Of a stretch of 64,000 nt of DNA, positions 40,429 to 48,769 are shown piece after piece. The stretch is from VRUE01 sp045805805 (lineage in GTDB: Bacteria > Actinomycetota > Thermoleophilia > Solirubrobacterales > 70-9), in contig JBJMKO010000133.1 of the NCBI GenBank assembly GCA_045805805.1, positions 1 through 64,000 of the forward strand, given 5' to 3'. Every line of letters starts with the position of its first letter. Position 1 is the first letter of the stretch. Position numbers and translations under genes: made by a program. The notes under the pieces are model-generated. The model was not told where the DNA came from. It searched no databases and worked only from the letters and a program-made list of their open reading frames with translations.

Positions 40429-40827
40429 ATGCGGATTGCCCAGTCCCTGATCGACGAGATGGTCGCGCACGCGCGCGAGGACCTGCCGAATGAGTGCTGT
40501 GGGATGGTCGGGGGTGCCGACGGGGAGGCGAGCAGGGTGATCCCGGTCGTCAACTCAGCCGCCAGCCCGCTCCGCTTCGAGATGGACCCGCAGGGCCAGT
40601 ACAACGCGCTGAAGGCGATCGAAGACGACGGCAAGGAGATGCTGGCGATCTACCACTCGCACACGAAGAGCGCCGCCTACCCTTCGCAGACCGATGTCAA
40701 CCAGGCCGTCAACTGGCCCGACGCGATCTGGGTGATCGTCTCGCTCGAAGATCCCAAAAAGCCGGTCGTCAAGGGGTACTGGCTCAAGGACCTGAAGGTC
40801 GCCGATGCCGAGTTCATCGTCGAGTAG
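40429..40827 (+). CDS. mec: Mec: JAMM zinc peptidase releasing cysteine from CysO
   Basis: 132 residues. JAMM/MPN+ motif: Glu in LPNECCGMVGG, then H-S-H in IYHSHTKSAAYPSQTD with the zinc Asp. In mycobacteria Mec cleaves the CysO-cysteine adduct made by CysM. Gene order moeB-cysO-cysM-mec matches that chemistry. Follows cysM by 18 nt; the last codons overlap the DUF2007 gene if its ATG 40805 is used. Confidence 0.93.
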   Translation: MRIAQSLIDEMVAHAREDLPNECCGMVGGADGEASRVIPVVNSAASPLRFEMDPQGQYNALKAIEDDGKEMLAIYHSHTKSAAYPSQTDVNQAVNWPDAIWVIVSLEDPKKPVVKGYWLKDLKVADAEFIVE

Positions 40828-41038
40828 CGGGCGGCTGGTCAAGGTGGCCTATGCCATGCATCAAATGGAGGCCGAGATGATTCAAGGCCTGCTGACCGAG
40901 CACGGCATCCCAAGCATGGTTCAGCGGACCGTCGACAACCCCGAGTTCCTGGCCGCCGGGCCGCGCCAGATCCTCGTTCCCGAGGCAGCCGCCGAGAAGG
41001 CGCGCGAAGTTCTCGAGGGCGCCCCGGGTGGCGGTTGA
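40805..41038 (+). CDS. DUF2007-like small protein
   Basis: Up to 77 residues. The core LVKVAYAMHQMEAEMIQGLLTEHGIPSMVQRTVDNPEFLAAGPRQILVPEAAAEKAREVLEG matches the putative signal-transducing DUF2007 family. Homology starts near 40836; ATG 40805 overlaps mec by 23 nt and gives a Ser-rich lead, GTG 40844 is an alternative. Last gene of the cysteine cluster; ends in a hairpin terminator. Confidence 0.75.
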   Translation: MPSSSSSSGRLVKVAYAMHQMEAEMIQGLLTEHGIPSMVQRTVDNPEFLAAGPRQILVPEAAAEKAREVLEGAPGGG

Positions 41039-41071
41039 AGGATTTTCGGGGTCATGGCCACCAAATCCTTC
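41037..41071. terminator. Hairpin terminator between convergent genes
   Basis: Arms GAAGGATTT (41037-41045) and AAATCCTTC (41063-41071) begin in the stop codon of the DUF2007 gene and end 24 nt before the stop of the minus-strand gene at 41095. Shares GTTGAAGGATT, CGGG and ATGGCC blocks with the minus strand of the terminator at 20579-20624. Confidence 0.65.
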
Positions 41072-41094
41072 CTTCGGTGAGGCGTGGGACGGCC

Positions 41095-41850
41095 TCAGGT
41101 AGGACTGGGCCGGGCGACCTCGCGCAGGTAGTCGCGCCAGGCGGCCTCGATCTCGCCGATGCGTGCCTCGAAGGCGGCTTCCAGCGTCGGCTTCGTGCCG
41201 CCCGGTCGCAGGTCTTGAACGAGGCGCTCGCAGGCATCGGGACCGCGCTCGGCCTCGAGCAGGTCGAAGATCGTGCCGCCGAGAATCACCGCATCGCGAC
41301 GCGAGGGCGGGAAAGAGGCGCGCGCTCTCTCGCGCAGGCGGCGGATTACCGCCGCCCGGTAGAGGCCGACCTGGCGGGAGAAGTACTGGGCGCCGCCTTC
41401 GACCAGCCAGGCCCACTGCAGGTAGCGCACGAAGCGGCTCGGCGTCCATGAGGGTGGAAGCGCGGAGTTGTTGGCGGCAATCACGAGCTGCGCGTAGAGC
41501 CGCTCGGCCGTGCCCCGCAGCGCCTCGCGGGAGTCGTCGCCGGCGGCGCGGCGTTCCATGTGTGGATCGTTGAGCACGTGCAGCTCCGTCGCCATCGCCC
41601 AGCCGGCCAGGTAGCGGCGCCCGGCCGCGGCTGCCGACCATCGCGCCACCGGCAGGAAGGGGTGGGCGAGCGCGAGCCAGGTCGGGCTTGTGTGGACGAC
41701 GACCGTGACCCCGCCGGGCACCTGCTCGAAGCGGTCCTCTAGTCGCAGCCGCAGTTCCTCCATCCGGTCCAGCGTCCGCTCGGCGAAGGCGGCGTCGCCG
41801 CTGTCATGGCGCGCCGTAAAGCTCAATGACTGAGTCTCGACCCAGGGCAC
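41095..41850 (-). CDS. Conserved hypothetical protein, gluzincin-like without HExxH
   Basis: 251 residues from GTG 41850. Layout resembles zinc peptidases of the gluzincin type: FTARHDSGDAAFAERTLDRMEELRLRLEDRFEQVPGGVTVVVHTSP at the start and a WAWLVEGGAQYFSRQVGLYRAAV helix like the second zinc-ligand helix. Where HExxH would be expected it reads YAQLVIAANNSALPPS, so it is probably not a metalloprotease. No signal peptide. Function unknown. Confidence 0.7.
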   Translation of the reverse strand: MPWVETQSLSFTARHDSGDAAFAERTLDRMEELRLRLEDRFEQVPGGVTVVVHTSPTWLALAHPFLPVARWSAAAAGRRYLAGWAMATELHVLNDPHMERRAAGDDSREALRGTAERLYAQLVIAANNSALPPSWTPSRFVRYLQWAWLVEGGAQYFSRQVGLYRAAVIRRLRERARASFPPSRRDAVILGGTIFDLLEAERGPDACERLVQDLRPGGTKPTLEAAFEARIGEIEAAWRDYLREVARPSPT

Positions 41851-41947
41851 CTAAGACCACCTGACCGGCGCATCTCGGCGTCCTCGGTCGCTCGCGTGCA
41901 GAGCACGCCACGCTCCCTGCGCCCTTGATCTGCTTGGTCCGGCGGCC

Positions 41948-42583
41948 TTAGGCCAGGACGGGTTCAGGCTGGGCGACCCCACAGACGCCAAGTATCTCAG
42001 CGCGGGCGCGGTCGAACTCCTCGTCGGCCATCACCGGGGTGCCCTCAAAGGGAAGTTCGCGATCGACCTCGACCCAGGAACGGCAGCCGTGGTACTCCTC
42101 GCGGACTTTGACCGTGACCGGTCGGGGGATGCGGTGGACCCGCAGCAGCAGCACGTGCAGCGGGTGGCGCCGCTTCCAGTTGAGCCGCTTCTCGGCGTAG
42201 TCCGGGGTCCAGACGTAGTAGGGGGAGAGACCGTCGACGATGCGGGGATCGGTGACCGTGATGTGGTCGGTGACCTCGGCCCAGGCACGCAGTCGGACCC
42301 GCTCTGGCTGGGCGATGCCGCCATCCTGGATCAGCGCTTTCGCCGGCGGTTCCTCTTCGCCCCAGACACCCTCCTCGAGCGCCCGGCCCAACTCCGGGTG
42401 GTGGGACTCGCGCACCAGGTTGTTTTGCTGGTGGTCGAAGGTGGGGTAGAGGAAGAAGCGCTCGTGATCGAGCTCGAAGTTCTTGTTCTCCTCGCGGATT
42501 CCCCCCTTGCGAAGGGTCAGCAGCTGCTCGCCCTCGGCGAGCGCACGGACCGTTACGGCCCATTCCTTGAAAGCGATCGGCAT
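41948..42583 (-). CDS. DUF1802 family protein
   Basis: 211 residues from ATG 42583. DUF1802 pattern: MPIAFKEWAVTVRALAEGEQLLTLRKGGIREENKNFELDHERFFLYPTFDHQQ, ending YYVWTPDYAEKRLNWKRRHPLHVLLLRVHRIPRPVTV. Function of the family is unknown. The frame is open to 42709 but that part covers the promoter (TAGAAT/TTGGTA), so it is 5' leader of about 90 nt. Confidence 0.85.
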   Translation of the reverse strand: MPIAFKEWAVTVRALAEGEQLLTLRKGGIREENKNFELDHERFFLYPTFDHQQNNLVRESHHPELGRALEEGVWGEEEPPAKALIQDGGIAQPERVRLRAWAEVTDHITVTDPRIVDGLSPYYVWTPDYAEKRLNWKRRHPLHVLLLRVHRIPRPVTVKVREEYHGCRSWVEVDRELPFEGTPVMADEEFDRARAEILGVCGVAQPEPVLA

Positions 42584-42680
42584 TTGAAGTTCGTACCTTT
42601 TGAGAAGGTCAGTGGATCTGTGACCGGGAGGAGAAGCCTCGAACCCTGTCCAGAGGCGCAAACGGCCGCCCGAATTCGGC

Positions 42681-42709
42681 ATTCTAGACGAGGAGCGGCC
42701 ATTTACCAA
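42681..42709 (-). promoter_or_regulatory. Promoter of the DUF1802 gene
   Basis: On the minus strand TTGGTA (42704-42709), 17 nt, TAGAAT (42681-42686). Good spacing for a housekeeping sigma factor. It overlaps the upstream extension of the reading frame, which argues for the start at 42583. Confidence 0.55.
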
Positions 42710-42774
42710 ATGTGAGCACCGTCACACCTATCCCTTCTCTGTAGAAGCTCGGGGGCGAGGCGTCCAGGCTGTCC

Positions 42775-43365
42775 CTACCGCGGCGATTCCTTTTCCCTGG
42801 CGGCCAGGGCCGAGGGAAAGACGAGCAGGACGGCGGTGACGCCGATCGGCTTAGGGTCGTCGCTCTCGGCAAGCCGCTCGGTGGCCTCGCCCGCGACCTC
42901 CAGGATGTCCTCGATGTACTTGTCGCCAATGGCATGCGCTTTCGCGCAGCCCTCCTCGTCCATGAGCACCGGGATCACTTCTTCCAGAATGCCGCCGATC
43001 AGCATTTGCCGGCCGGATCTAGGTATTTCCTTCGCCATGTTCAGCCCGATGATGGTTCGCGTGCTCGCCCGATAGAAGTGCTCGATCGCGCCACGTCGCG
43101 GCACGGTTTTGGTCAGCTCGATGAGGCCGTAGTCCTTGAGCACTTTGACGTGGTAGCTGACTTGGCTCAGCCCTTCGGCGAGCTGATCGGAAAGTTCGTT
43201 GGGGCTCCATTCGCGGTCGTTCAGGTGCGTCAGGAGTTGATAGCGGAGGGAATGGCACATCCCCCGCATCAGCCGCTCTCTGAGCGGTAGCGCCAGCTTT
43301 TCCTTCGCCACTTGCTCGGCATCCCGCCGGTCGCCGCGCTGCTGCCCCTTCTTCTTTTCCGCCAT
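42775..43365 (-). CDS. ArsR-type winged-helix regulator
   Basis: 196 residues. Winged helix ALPLRERLMRGMCHSLRYQLLTHLNDREWSPNELSDQLAEGLSQVSYHVKVLKDYGLIELTKTVPRRGAIEHFYRA, with a C-terminal helical domain (AKEIPRSGRQMLIGGILEEVIPVLMDEEGCAKAHAIGDKYIEDILEVAGEATERLAE). No ArsR metal site CxCxxC. A perfect 9-bp inverted repeat at 43487-43526 is the nearest operator candidate. Target unknown. Confidence 0.85.
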   Translation of the reverse strand: MAEKKKGQQRGDRRDAEQVAKEKLALPLRERLMRGMCHSLRYQLLTHLNDREWSPNELSDQLAEGLSQVSYHVKVLKDYGLIELTKTVPRRGAIEHFYRASTRTIIGLNMAKEIPRSGRQMLIGGILEEVIPVLMDEEGCAKAHAIGDKYIEDILEVAGEATERLAESDDPKPIGVTAVLLVFPSALAAREKESPR

Positions 43366-43486
43366 CTCGGGTGGCCCCTCTCTGGCCCGCTGGGAGGTAC
43401 CGCGAAGACCGTAGAGCGGTACGGGCCGGTTGATTTGACGGGGAAACGTAACGGCAATCGACCCAGAAACGAAATCACCCCCCTGA

Positions 43487-43526
43487 TTGATCTAATTCTT
43501 TGGATTACTCTAGAAATTTAGATCAA
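43487..43526. promoter_or_regulatory. Perfect 9-bp dyad upstream of the ArsR-type gene
   Basis: TTGATCTAA (43487-43495) and TTAGATCAA (43518-43526) separated by 22 nt, in the most AT-rich part of the region. Spacing of arm centres is about three helical turns, suited to binding by dimers or to looping. It lies about 120 nt upstream of the ArsR-type gene. Confidence 0.45.
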
Positions 43527-43547
43527 TGGCAAGGGGAGGTGAGCCGA

Positions 43548-43607
43548 ATGATGATGCAGCCATGTCCGGCAGTTGCGCCGTTGCTTTCAACGATCAAGTC
43601 GCGCTGA
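43548..43607 (+). CDS. Possible 19-residue leader peptide
   Basis: ATG 43548 encodes MMMQPCPAVAPLLSTIKSR and stops at 43607. It is preceded by a strong SD, AAGGGGAGG (43531-43539), 8 nt away, and followed 6 nt later by a stable hairpin. No homology can be judged at this length; the case rests on SD and position only. Confidence 0.3.
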   Translation: MMMQPCPAVAPLLSTIKSR

Positions 43608-43613
43608 GCGGGG

Positions 43614-43658
43614 AGAGGGCAGGGCTTGACAGGCTGACGAAGCCAAGCCCTGCCCTCT
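43614..43658. terminator. Strong hairpin downstream of hyuB
   Basis: 15-bp perfect arms (43614-43628 with 43644-43658), core AGGGCAGGGCTTG, 15-nt loop. There is no T-tract on either side. It lies about 105 nt past the hyuB stop and right after the 19-codon frame, so it may end hyu transcripts or act as an attenuator for rightward transcription. Confidence 0.55.
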
Positions 43659-43763
43659 TCGGCCGTCGCTACTTTGGAGCATGGCCCAAGGCCCGCAAGC
43701 AGAAAACGGAGAAGGGACTGGAGACCCGGTCCCGACCAAAGAGGACTTCGACGCCCAACCTGG

Positions 43764-45281
43764 CTAAGGCCGTTCAGTGCCGTGGCCGCCGCCGCCGGGT
43801 GTTTCGATTCGGATCGAAGCGCCTGCTTGGAGCTCGCCCTCACACTTTCCCGACAGCTCTTCGTCGTTGCGGAGGTTGCTGCCCGGGGCGCCGTCCTTGC
43901 CGCCGTCGCGACCGCGTGGTGGGTGGCGCCGGCGCTCTGTGATCAGGCTGAAGTGCATTGGGGCCAGGGCCTCGATCTCGCGGATGATTCCCTCGCCGCC
44001 GCTATGGCGCCCTGCGCCGCCGCTGCCGCGGCGCAGCGACAGCTCGCGCACCCTGAGGGGGAATTCGCTCTCCAGTGCCTCGACTGGCGTGTTCAGGGTG
44101 TTCGACATCGCGACGTGGATGGCGCTGGGGCCGTTGGCGTCCGGGCAGGCGCCCTGGCCGCCGCCGAGCGTCTCGTAATAGGTGAAGCCCTCGCCGGCGA
44201 GGGTCAGGTTGTTCATCGTTCCCTGCCCCTGGGCGGGCACGGGTCGGGCGCCGCCGAGGGCAGAGATGACGAGGTCGGCGACGCGGCTCGACGTCTCGAC
44301 GTTGCCGGCGGCGACCGCTGCCGGCGGTTCGGCGTTGAGCAGGCAGCCCGGTGGGGCGATCACCTCGATCGGTCTGTAGGCGCCGGCCGAGGGTGGCGCG
44401 TCGGGGTCGGTCAGCACGCGCACGGCGAAAAATGCCGCCGACTTGGTCACCGAGAGCGGGCAGTTCAGGTTGCCCTCTACCTGGGGGGCGGTCCCGGTGA
44501 AGTCGAGAGTGAGGGCGTTGCCGCGGATCGTCGCCTCGACCCTGAGGGCCACGTTGCGTGCTTCTCCGCGTGCGTCATCCTCGAGCACGTCCTCTGCCGC
44601 GTAGCTCCCATCCGGCAGCTCGGTGAGCGCCGCACGGGTGCGGCGCTCGGCGTAGGCGAGGATCTCCTCCATGCCGGCACGGAGATGCTCCCGGCCGTGG
44701 CGCGCGGAGAGCTCGGTGAGACGCTGTGCGCCGACCCGATTGGCGGCGGATTGTGCCCGCAGGTCGGCGAGTCGCTGGCGCGGAAAGCGCATCTGCGCGG
44801 CGAGTTCGTGCAGGGTCTTCTCGTCGGCGATCGTGGGCGGGATCGTCACTCCCTCCTCCGCGAGGTTGGTCGAGCTGGCGGGCATGCTGCCCGGCGTCGG
44901 GCCGCCGACGTCTGCGTGGTGGGCCCGGCAGGCGGCGAAGCCGAGCAGGTCGGCGCCGTCGAAGACGGGGGAGATCAGTGTGATGTCGGGCAGGTGGGTG
45001 CCGCCGCGATAGGGGTCGTTGAGGATCCAGGACGCGCCGGGGCGCTGCTCGAAGTCGATGACCGCGGCGACGGCGTCCGGCATCGACCCCAGGTGCACGG
45101 GGATGTGCTCGGCCTGCATCACCAGCTCTCCCGCGGGGTCGAAGATCGCGGTCGAGCAGTCGTGGCGCTCCTTGATGTTGGCCGAGTAGGCGGAGCGGAT
45201 CAGCGCCGCGCCCATCTCTTCGCAGGCGGCGCGCAGGCCGCCGATCATCACCTGGAGGGAGATCGGGTCGAATGCGGTCAC
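43764..45281 (-). CDS. hyuB: Hydantoinase B/oxoprolinase family protein
   Basis: 505 residues. HyuB pattern: FDPISLQVMIGGLRAACEEMGAALIRSAYSANIKERHDCSTAIFDPAGELVMQAEHIPVHLGSMPDAVAAV, NDPYRGGTHLPDITLISPVF, FAACRAHHADVGGPTPGSMP, GEGFTYYETLGGGQGACPDANGPSAIHVAMSNTLNTPVEALE. Works with HyuA in ATP-dependent ring opening of hydantoins or 5-oxoproline; substrate not predictable. Follows hyuA with a hairpin in the gap. Confidence 0.93.
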   Translation of the reverse strand: MTAFDPISLQVMIGGLRAACEEMGAALIRSAYSANIKERHDCSTAIFDPAGELVMQAEHIPVHLGSMPDAVAAVIDFEQRPGASWILNDPYRGGTHLPDITLISPVFDGADLLGFAACRAHHADVGGPTPGSMPASSTNLAEEGVTIPPTIADEKTLHELAAQMRFPRQRLADLRAQSAANRVGAQRLTELSARHGREHLRAGMEEILAYAERRTRAALTELPDGSYAAEDVLEDDARGEARNVALRVEATIRGNALTLDFTGTAPQVEGNLNCPLSVTKSAAFFAVRVLTDPDAPPSAGAYRPIEVIAPPGCLLNAEPPAAVAAGNVETSSRVADLVISALGGARPVPAQGQGTMNNLTLAGEGFTYYETLGGGQGACPDANGPSAIHVAMSNTLNTPVEALESEFPLRVRELSLRRGSGGAGRHSGGEGIIREIEALAPMHFSLITERRRHPPRGRDGGKDGAPGSNLRNDEELSGKCEGELQAGASIRIETPGGGGHGTERP

Positions 45282-45295
45282 GGCCCAGCCCCTTG

Positions 45296-45332
45296 TGGCA
45301 CTTTATTCGGGGATATTCCGAACAAAGTGCCA
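45296..45332. repeat. Intercistronic palindrome between hyuA and hyuB
   Basis: Arms TGGCACTTTATTCGG (45296-45310) and CCGAACAAAGTGCCA (45318-45332) pair at 14 of 15 positions, loop GGATATT. Its centre (TTCGG-ggatat-TCCGAA) resembles the two repeats bounding the DUF559 gene at 53763 and 54629. Confidence 0.8.
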
Positions 45333-45333
45333 G

Positions 45334-47313
45334 TCATCGGATCTTCTCCGCGAGAATCGTGCCGCTGTCGTCGACCTTCGCCTGCCATTCGGGCGGGAGC
45401 ACGAAGGTCGCCTCCGCCAGCTCGAAGACCGCCGGTCCGCCGGCCTTGAAGCCCGCCGGGGGCTCGCCTCGCAGCACCGGCGTGTCCAGCCACTCGCCTT
45501 CGAAGCGCACCTTCCTGGCGCTCTCTTCGAGGTCGCTCCCCGGGGCCGCCACGAGCCGTGGACGCGGACCGGGCGCGACCATCGCCAGCCGGATGTGGAC
45601 GAGGACGACCTCGCCCTCGGGGTCGCGGTGGCCGTAGCGCTCCTCGTGGGCCGTGGCGAAGCGCTCGACGAGGTCGGCCGGGTCGGGCCGGATGCCACCG
45701 GGTACCGACAGCTCGAACGCCTGGCCGGCGTAGCGCAGCTCGTAGACGACCTCGGGCTCGGCACCGGGCAGGTCTCCTTCGAGGCCTGTGACCAGGCCGT
45801 CGACCTCGGCGGCGATGCGATCGGCGCTGAGGTCGGCGCCGCTCAGCATCACCGTGCGGGTCGTGTCGCGGCGGCGGTCCGAGGCGCAGAGCCCAAGCGC
45901 CGAGAGGACCCCGCCTGTGCGCGGGCAGAGGATGCGCTCAATGCCCAGCTCGGCGGCGATTGCGGCGGCGTGCATCGGCCCGGCACCGCCGTAAGGGAGC
46001 AGAGCGAAGCCCCGCGGGTCGATGCCGCGCTCCACGGTGACCACGCGCAGCGCCCGCTCCATCTCCTGGTTCGCGACGCGGAGGATTCCCTCGGCGGTTT
46101 CGATCTCACCCATGCCCAGCGATGTGGCGAGGGTGGCGATCGTGGTGCGGGCGGCTTCTATATCGAGAGCGATTCCCCCGGCGAGCTCGGAGTCGATGGC
46201 GAGGCGGCCGAGCAGCAGGTTCGCGTCGGTGACTGTGGGCTGCGTCCCGCCGCGCCCGTAGCAGGCGGGTCCGGGATCGGCGCCCGCCGACTGCGGGCCG
46301 ACCCGCAGGGCGCCTCCCCTGTCGCGCCAGCCGATCGAGCCCCCGCCCGCGCCGACGGTGTGCACGTCGACCATTGGCAGCTGGATGACGCGCCCGCCGA
46401 TCGCGCGCGAGTCTGCCCGCCGCACCTCGCCTTCCTCGACTACGCAGACGTCGCAGGAGGTGCCGCCCATGTCCAGGCCGAGCGCGTTGCCGTCGCCCGA
46501 GACGCGGGCGATCAGGCCGGCCCCGACGGCACCGCCCGCGGGCCCGGAGAGGACGCTCCAGGCGCCGGCGCGGGCCGCGTCCTCTGCACCGGCGAGCCCC
46601 CCGGAGGACTGCATCACAAGGGGCCGCGGCAGGCCGGCCGTGGCCGCCGCGTCGCCGAGGCGGGCCAGGTAGCGGCCAAGAAGAGGAGACAGGTAGGCGT
46701 CGATGACGGTGGTCGAGCAGCGCTCGTACTCGCGGAAGCGGGGCAGCACCTCGTGGGAGGCGGAGACGTGAAGGCCCGGGAGCGCTCGGCGCAGGTGCTC
46801 GGCAATGCGCTGCTCGTGCTCGGGGTCGAGATAGGAGAAGAGCAGGCAGACGGCGACCGCCTCGGCTCCGCTCTCGCGCAGCAGCTCGGCCAGGCGCGCC
46901 GGCTCCTCGTCGGGGAGCGGCTTGACCACGCCGCCGGGGCCGGTCCGCTCGTTGGCCTCGAAGCGCAGCTCCGCGTCCACCAGGGATGTCGGCTTGGGCG
47001 CGCAGAGGCGGTAGAGATCGGGCCGGTCCTGCCGGCCGATCTCGAGCAGGTCGGCGAAGCCGCGGGTGGCGACCAGGGCCGTGCGCGCCCCCTGCTCCTC
47101 GAGCAGCGCGTTGGTGCCGACCGTCATTCCGTGCGCGAAGGACTCGACTTCGCGAGGGGATGCCTCCGCCCGTCTCAGCACCTCCGCGACGGCGTCGATC
47201 ACCGCCAACGACTGGTCCTCCGGCGTGGTCGGCAGCTTCGCCGTGTGGACCCGCTCGCCGTCGAAGAGGACGGCGTCGGTGAAGGTCCCGCCTACGTCGA
47301 CTCCGAGCAGCAT
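45334..47313 (-). CDS. hyuA: Hydantoinase A/oxoprolinase family protein
   Basis: 659 residues, ASKHA-fold ATPase subunit. LLGVDVGGTFTDAVLFDG phosphate loop, ARTALVATRGFADLLEIGRQDRPDLYRL, RYLARLGDAAATAGLPRPLVMQSSGGLAGAEDAARAGAWSVLSGPAGGAVGAG, LDMGGTSCDVCVVEEGE, YGGAGPMHAAAIAAELGIERILCPRTGGVLSALGL. Full length. TAGCGT lies 6 nt before ATG 47313. With hyuB forms the enzyme; both on one transcript. Confidence 0.94.
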   Translation of the reverse strand: MLLGVDVGGTFTDAVLFDGERVHTAKLPTTPEDQSLAVIDAVAEVLRRAEASPREVESFAHGMTVGTNALLEEQGARTALVATRGFADLLEIGRQDRPDLYRLCAPKPTSLVDAELRFEANERTGPGGVVKPLPDEEPARLAELLRESGAEAVAVCLLFSYLDPEHEQRIAEHLRRALPGLHVSASHEVLPRFREYERCSTTVIDAYLSPLLGRYLARLGDAAATAGLPRPLVMQSSGGLAGAEDAARAGAWSVLSGPAGGAVGAGLIARVSGDGNALGLDMGGTSCDVCVVEEGEVRRADSRAIGGRVIQLPMVDVHTVGAGGGSIGWRDRGGALRVGPQSAGADPGPACYGRGGTQPTVTDANLLLGRLAIDSELAGGIALDIEAARTTIATLATSLGMGEIETAEGILRVANQEMERALRVVTVERGIDPRGFALLPYGGAGPMHAAAIAAELGIERILCPRTGGVLSALGLCASDRRRDTTRTVMLSGADLSADRIAAEVDGLVTGLEGDLPGAEPEVVYELRYAGQAFELSVPGGIRPDPADLVERFATAHEERYGHRDPEGEVVLVHIRLAMVAPGPRPRLVAAPGSDLEESARKVRFEGEWLDTPVLRGEPPAGFKAGGPAVFELAEATFVLPPEWQAKVDDSGTILAEKIR

Positions 47314-47327
47314 GAGCCGACGCTAGC

Positions 47328-48740
47328 TCAGCGCCAGCTTTCGTGGCGGATCTCGCCTTTGGGTCCGCGGACGATGTGTATCCCGTCAAGCTCGTGGTCG
47401 GCGCCCGGGAAGTCGCTGCGCAGGTGGCCGCCGCGCGACTCGCGCCGCGCCAGCGCGCAGGCCGCGATCGCGGTGGCCAGCGGGTAGGGGTCGCCGAGCA
47501 GTCCCTCGAGCTGCTCGGGGCGGCGAATCGGGCCGGCGTGGGTCCAGACCGCCTCGCGCGTCGCCTCGGTTGGCGGCTCGAAGCGCCAGTTACCGGGATC
47601 GGGTGGGTTGCTTGCGGCGTTCTCCCCGAGGGCCGCTGTGGCCGCGCGTCCGCCGAAGACGAAGCACTCGCTGAGCGAGTTGGAGGCCAGCCGGTTGGCG
47701 CCATGCAGGCCGGTGCACGAGCACTCGCCGACGGCGGAGAGGCCGGGCAGGGAAGATCGCCCGTCGAGGTCGACCGCGATGCCGCCCATCGTGTAGTGGG
47801 CCGCGGGGGAGACGGGTACCGCCTCCGCGATCGGGTCGAGCCCGGCCTCGGCGAGCGACTCGAAGACGTTGGGAAAGCGGGCCGGGTCGAGCGCGCGCAG
47901 GTCGAGCACGACGGCGTCGGTGCCGTCGGCCTCGAGGCGGTCGAGGATCGCCGCGGTTACCGCGTCGCGGGGGGCGAGCTCGTCGGTGAAGCGGCGCCCG
48001 GACGCGTCGAGCAGGGCAGCCCCCTCGCCGCGCACCGCCTCGGTTATCAGCAGTCCGTCGAAGCGGGTACCGGGCATGTGGAGGGCGGTGGGGTGGAACT
48101 GGCAGAACTCGAGGTCGGCCAGGTCGGCGCCGGCCGCCGCGGCCATCGTCGGGCCGGCGCCGATCGCGCCCCAGGGATTGGTCGTGCGCCGCCAGAGGGC
48201 GGCTGCCCCCCCGGTGGCCAGCACCGTCGCGGCCGCGACGATCGGGCCACCGTCGGTGAGCACGCCGTGACAGCGTTCGCCATCGCTCCACAGTGCTGCC
48301 ATCGAGGTCCGCTCGCGCACCTCGATCCGTCGCTCGGCGGCGACCATCGCGGCGAGCTTCGAGGTGATCTCGTGGCCGGTCGCGCTGCCGCCCGAGTGGA
48401 CGATGCGGCGCCGGGTGTGGCCTCCCTCGAGGCCAAGGGAGAGCTCGCCGTCCGTACCTAAGTCGAACTCGACACCCCGCGTGGTCAACTCGCGAACCGC
48501 TGCGGGCGCCTCGTCGACCAGAGCCTGGACCGCCGAGGGCCGGCAGAGGCCCCGGCCGGCGGCGATCGTGTCGGCGGCGTGCTGGGCCGGGGTGTCGCCG
48601 GGCTCCAGGGCCGCGGCAAGGCCGCCCTGCGCCCAGAAGCTCGCGCTCTGCGAGAGCGGCGTGCGTGAGATCAGACAAACGTCGCCACCGCCCTCCGCCG
48701 CCTGCAGGGCAGTCCAGAGCCCGGCCGCGCCGCCGCCCAC
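47328..48740 (-). CDS. nadB: L-aspartate oxidase
   Basis: Oxidises aspartate to iminoaspartate for NAD synthesis, FAD-dependent. 470 residues from GTG 48740. Seen: GGGAAGLWTALQAA (FAD), FWAQGGLAAAL, RIVHSGGSATGHEIT, CQFHPTALHMPGTRFDGLLITEAVRGEGAALLD, HYTMGGIAVDLDGRSSLPGLSAVGECSCTGLHGANRLASNSL. The GTG start would cut the first beta strand; the frame upstream encodes RVEFDVAVVGGG but has no ATG, GTG or TTG before the previous gene's stop, which overlaps an ATA codon at 48771-48773. Shorter at the C-terminus than E. coli NadB. No nadA or nadC nearby. Confidence 0.9.
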   Translation of the reverse strand: MGGGAAGLWTALQAAEGGGDVCLISRTPLSQSASFWAQGGLAAALEPGDTPAQHAADTIAAGRGLCRPSAVQALVDEAPAAVRELTTRGVEFDLGTDGELSLGLEGGHTRRRIVHSGGSATGHEITSKLAAMVAAERRIEVRERTSMAALWSDGERCHGVLTDGGPIVAAATVLATGGAAALWRRTTNPWGAIGAGPTMAAAAGADLADLEFCQFHPTALHMPGTRFDGLLITEAVRGEGAALLDASGRRFTDELAPRDAVTAAILDRLEADGTDAVVLDLRALDPARFPNVFESLAEAGLDPIAEAVPVSPAAHYTMGGIAVDLDGRSSLPGLSAVGECSCTGLHGANRLASNSLSECFVFGGRAATAALGENAASNPPDPGNWRFEPPTEATREAVWTHAGPIRRPEQLEGLLGDPYPLATAIAACALARRESRGGHLRSDFPGADHELDGIHIVRGPKGEIRHESWR

Positions 48741-48769
48741 GACGGCGACGTCGAACTCGACTCTGGGCG

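Larger units (their letters stand above)
43366..43763. other. Regulatory-looking intergenic region (398 nt)
   Basis: Between the ArsR-type gene (start) and the hyuB end. Contains an AT-rich stretch with a perfect dyad (43487-43526), a short SD-preceded frame (43548-43607) and a strong hairpin (43614-43658). Nothing else supportable; longer plus-strand frames here are antisense to hyuB. Confidence 0.65.

Noticed and set aside
43674..47487. Long plus-strand frames antisense to hyuB and hyuA
   Set aside because: No start signals or domains; the minus-strand enzymes are unmistakable.
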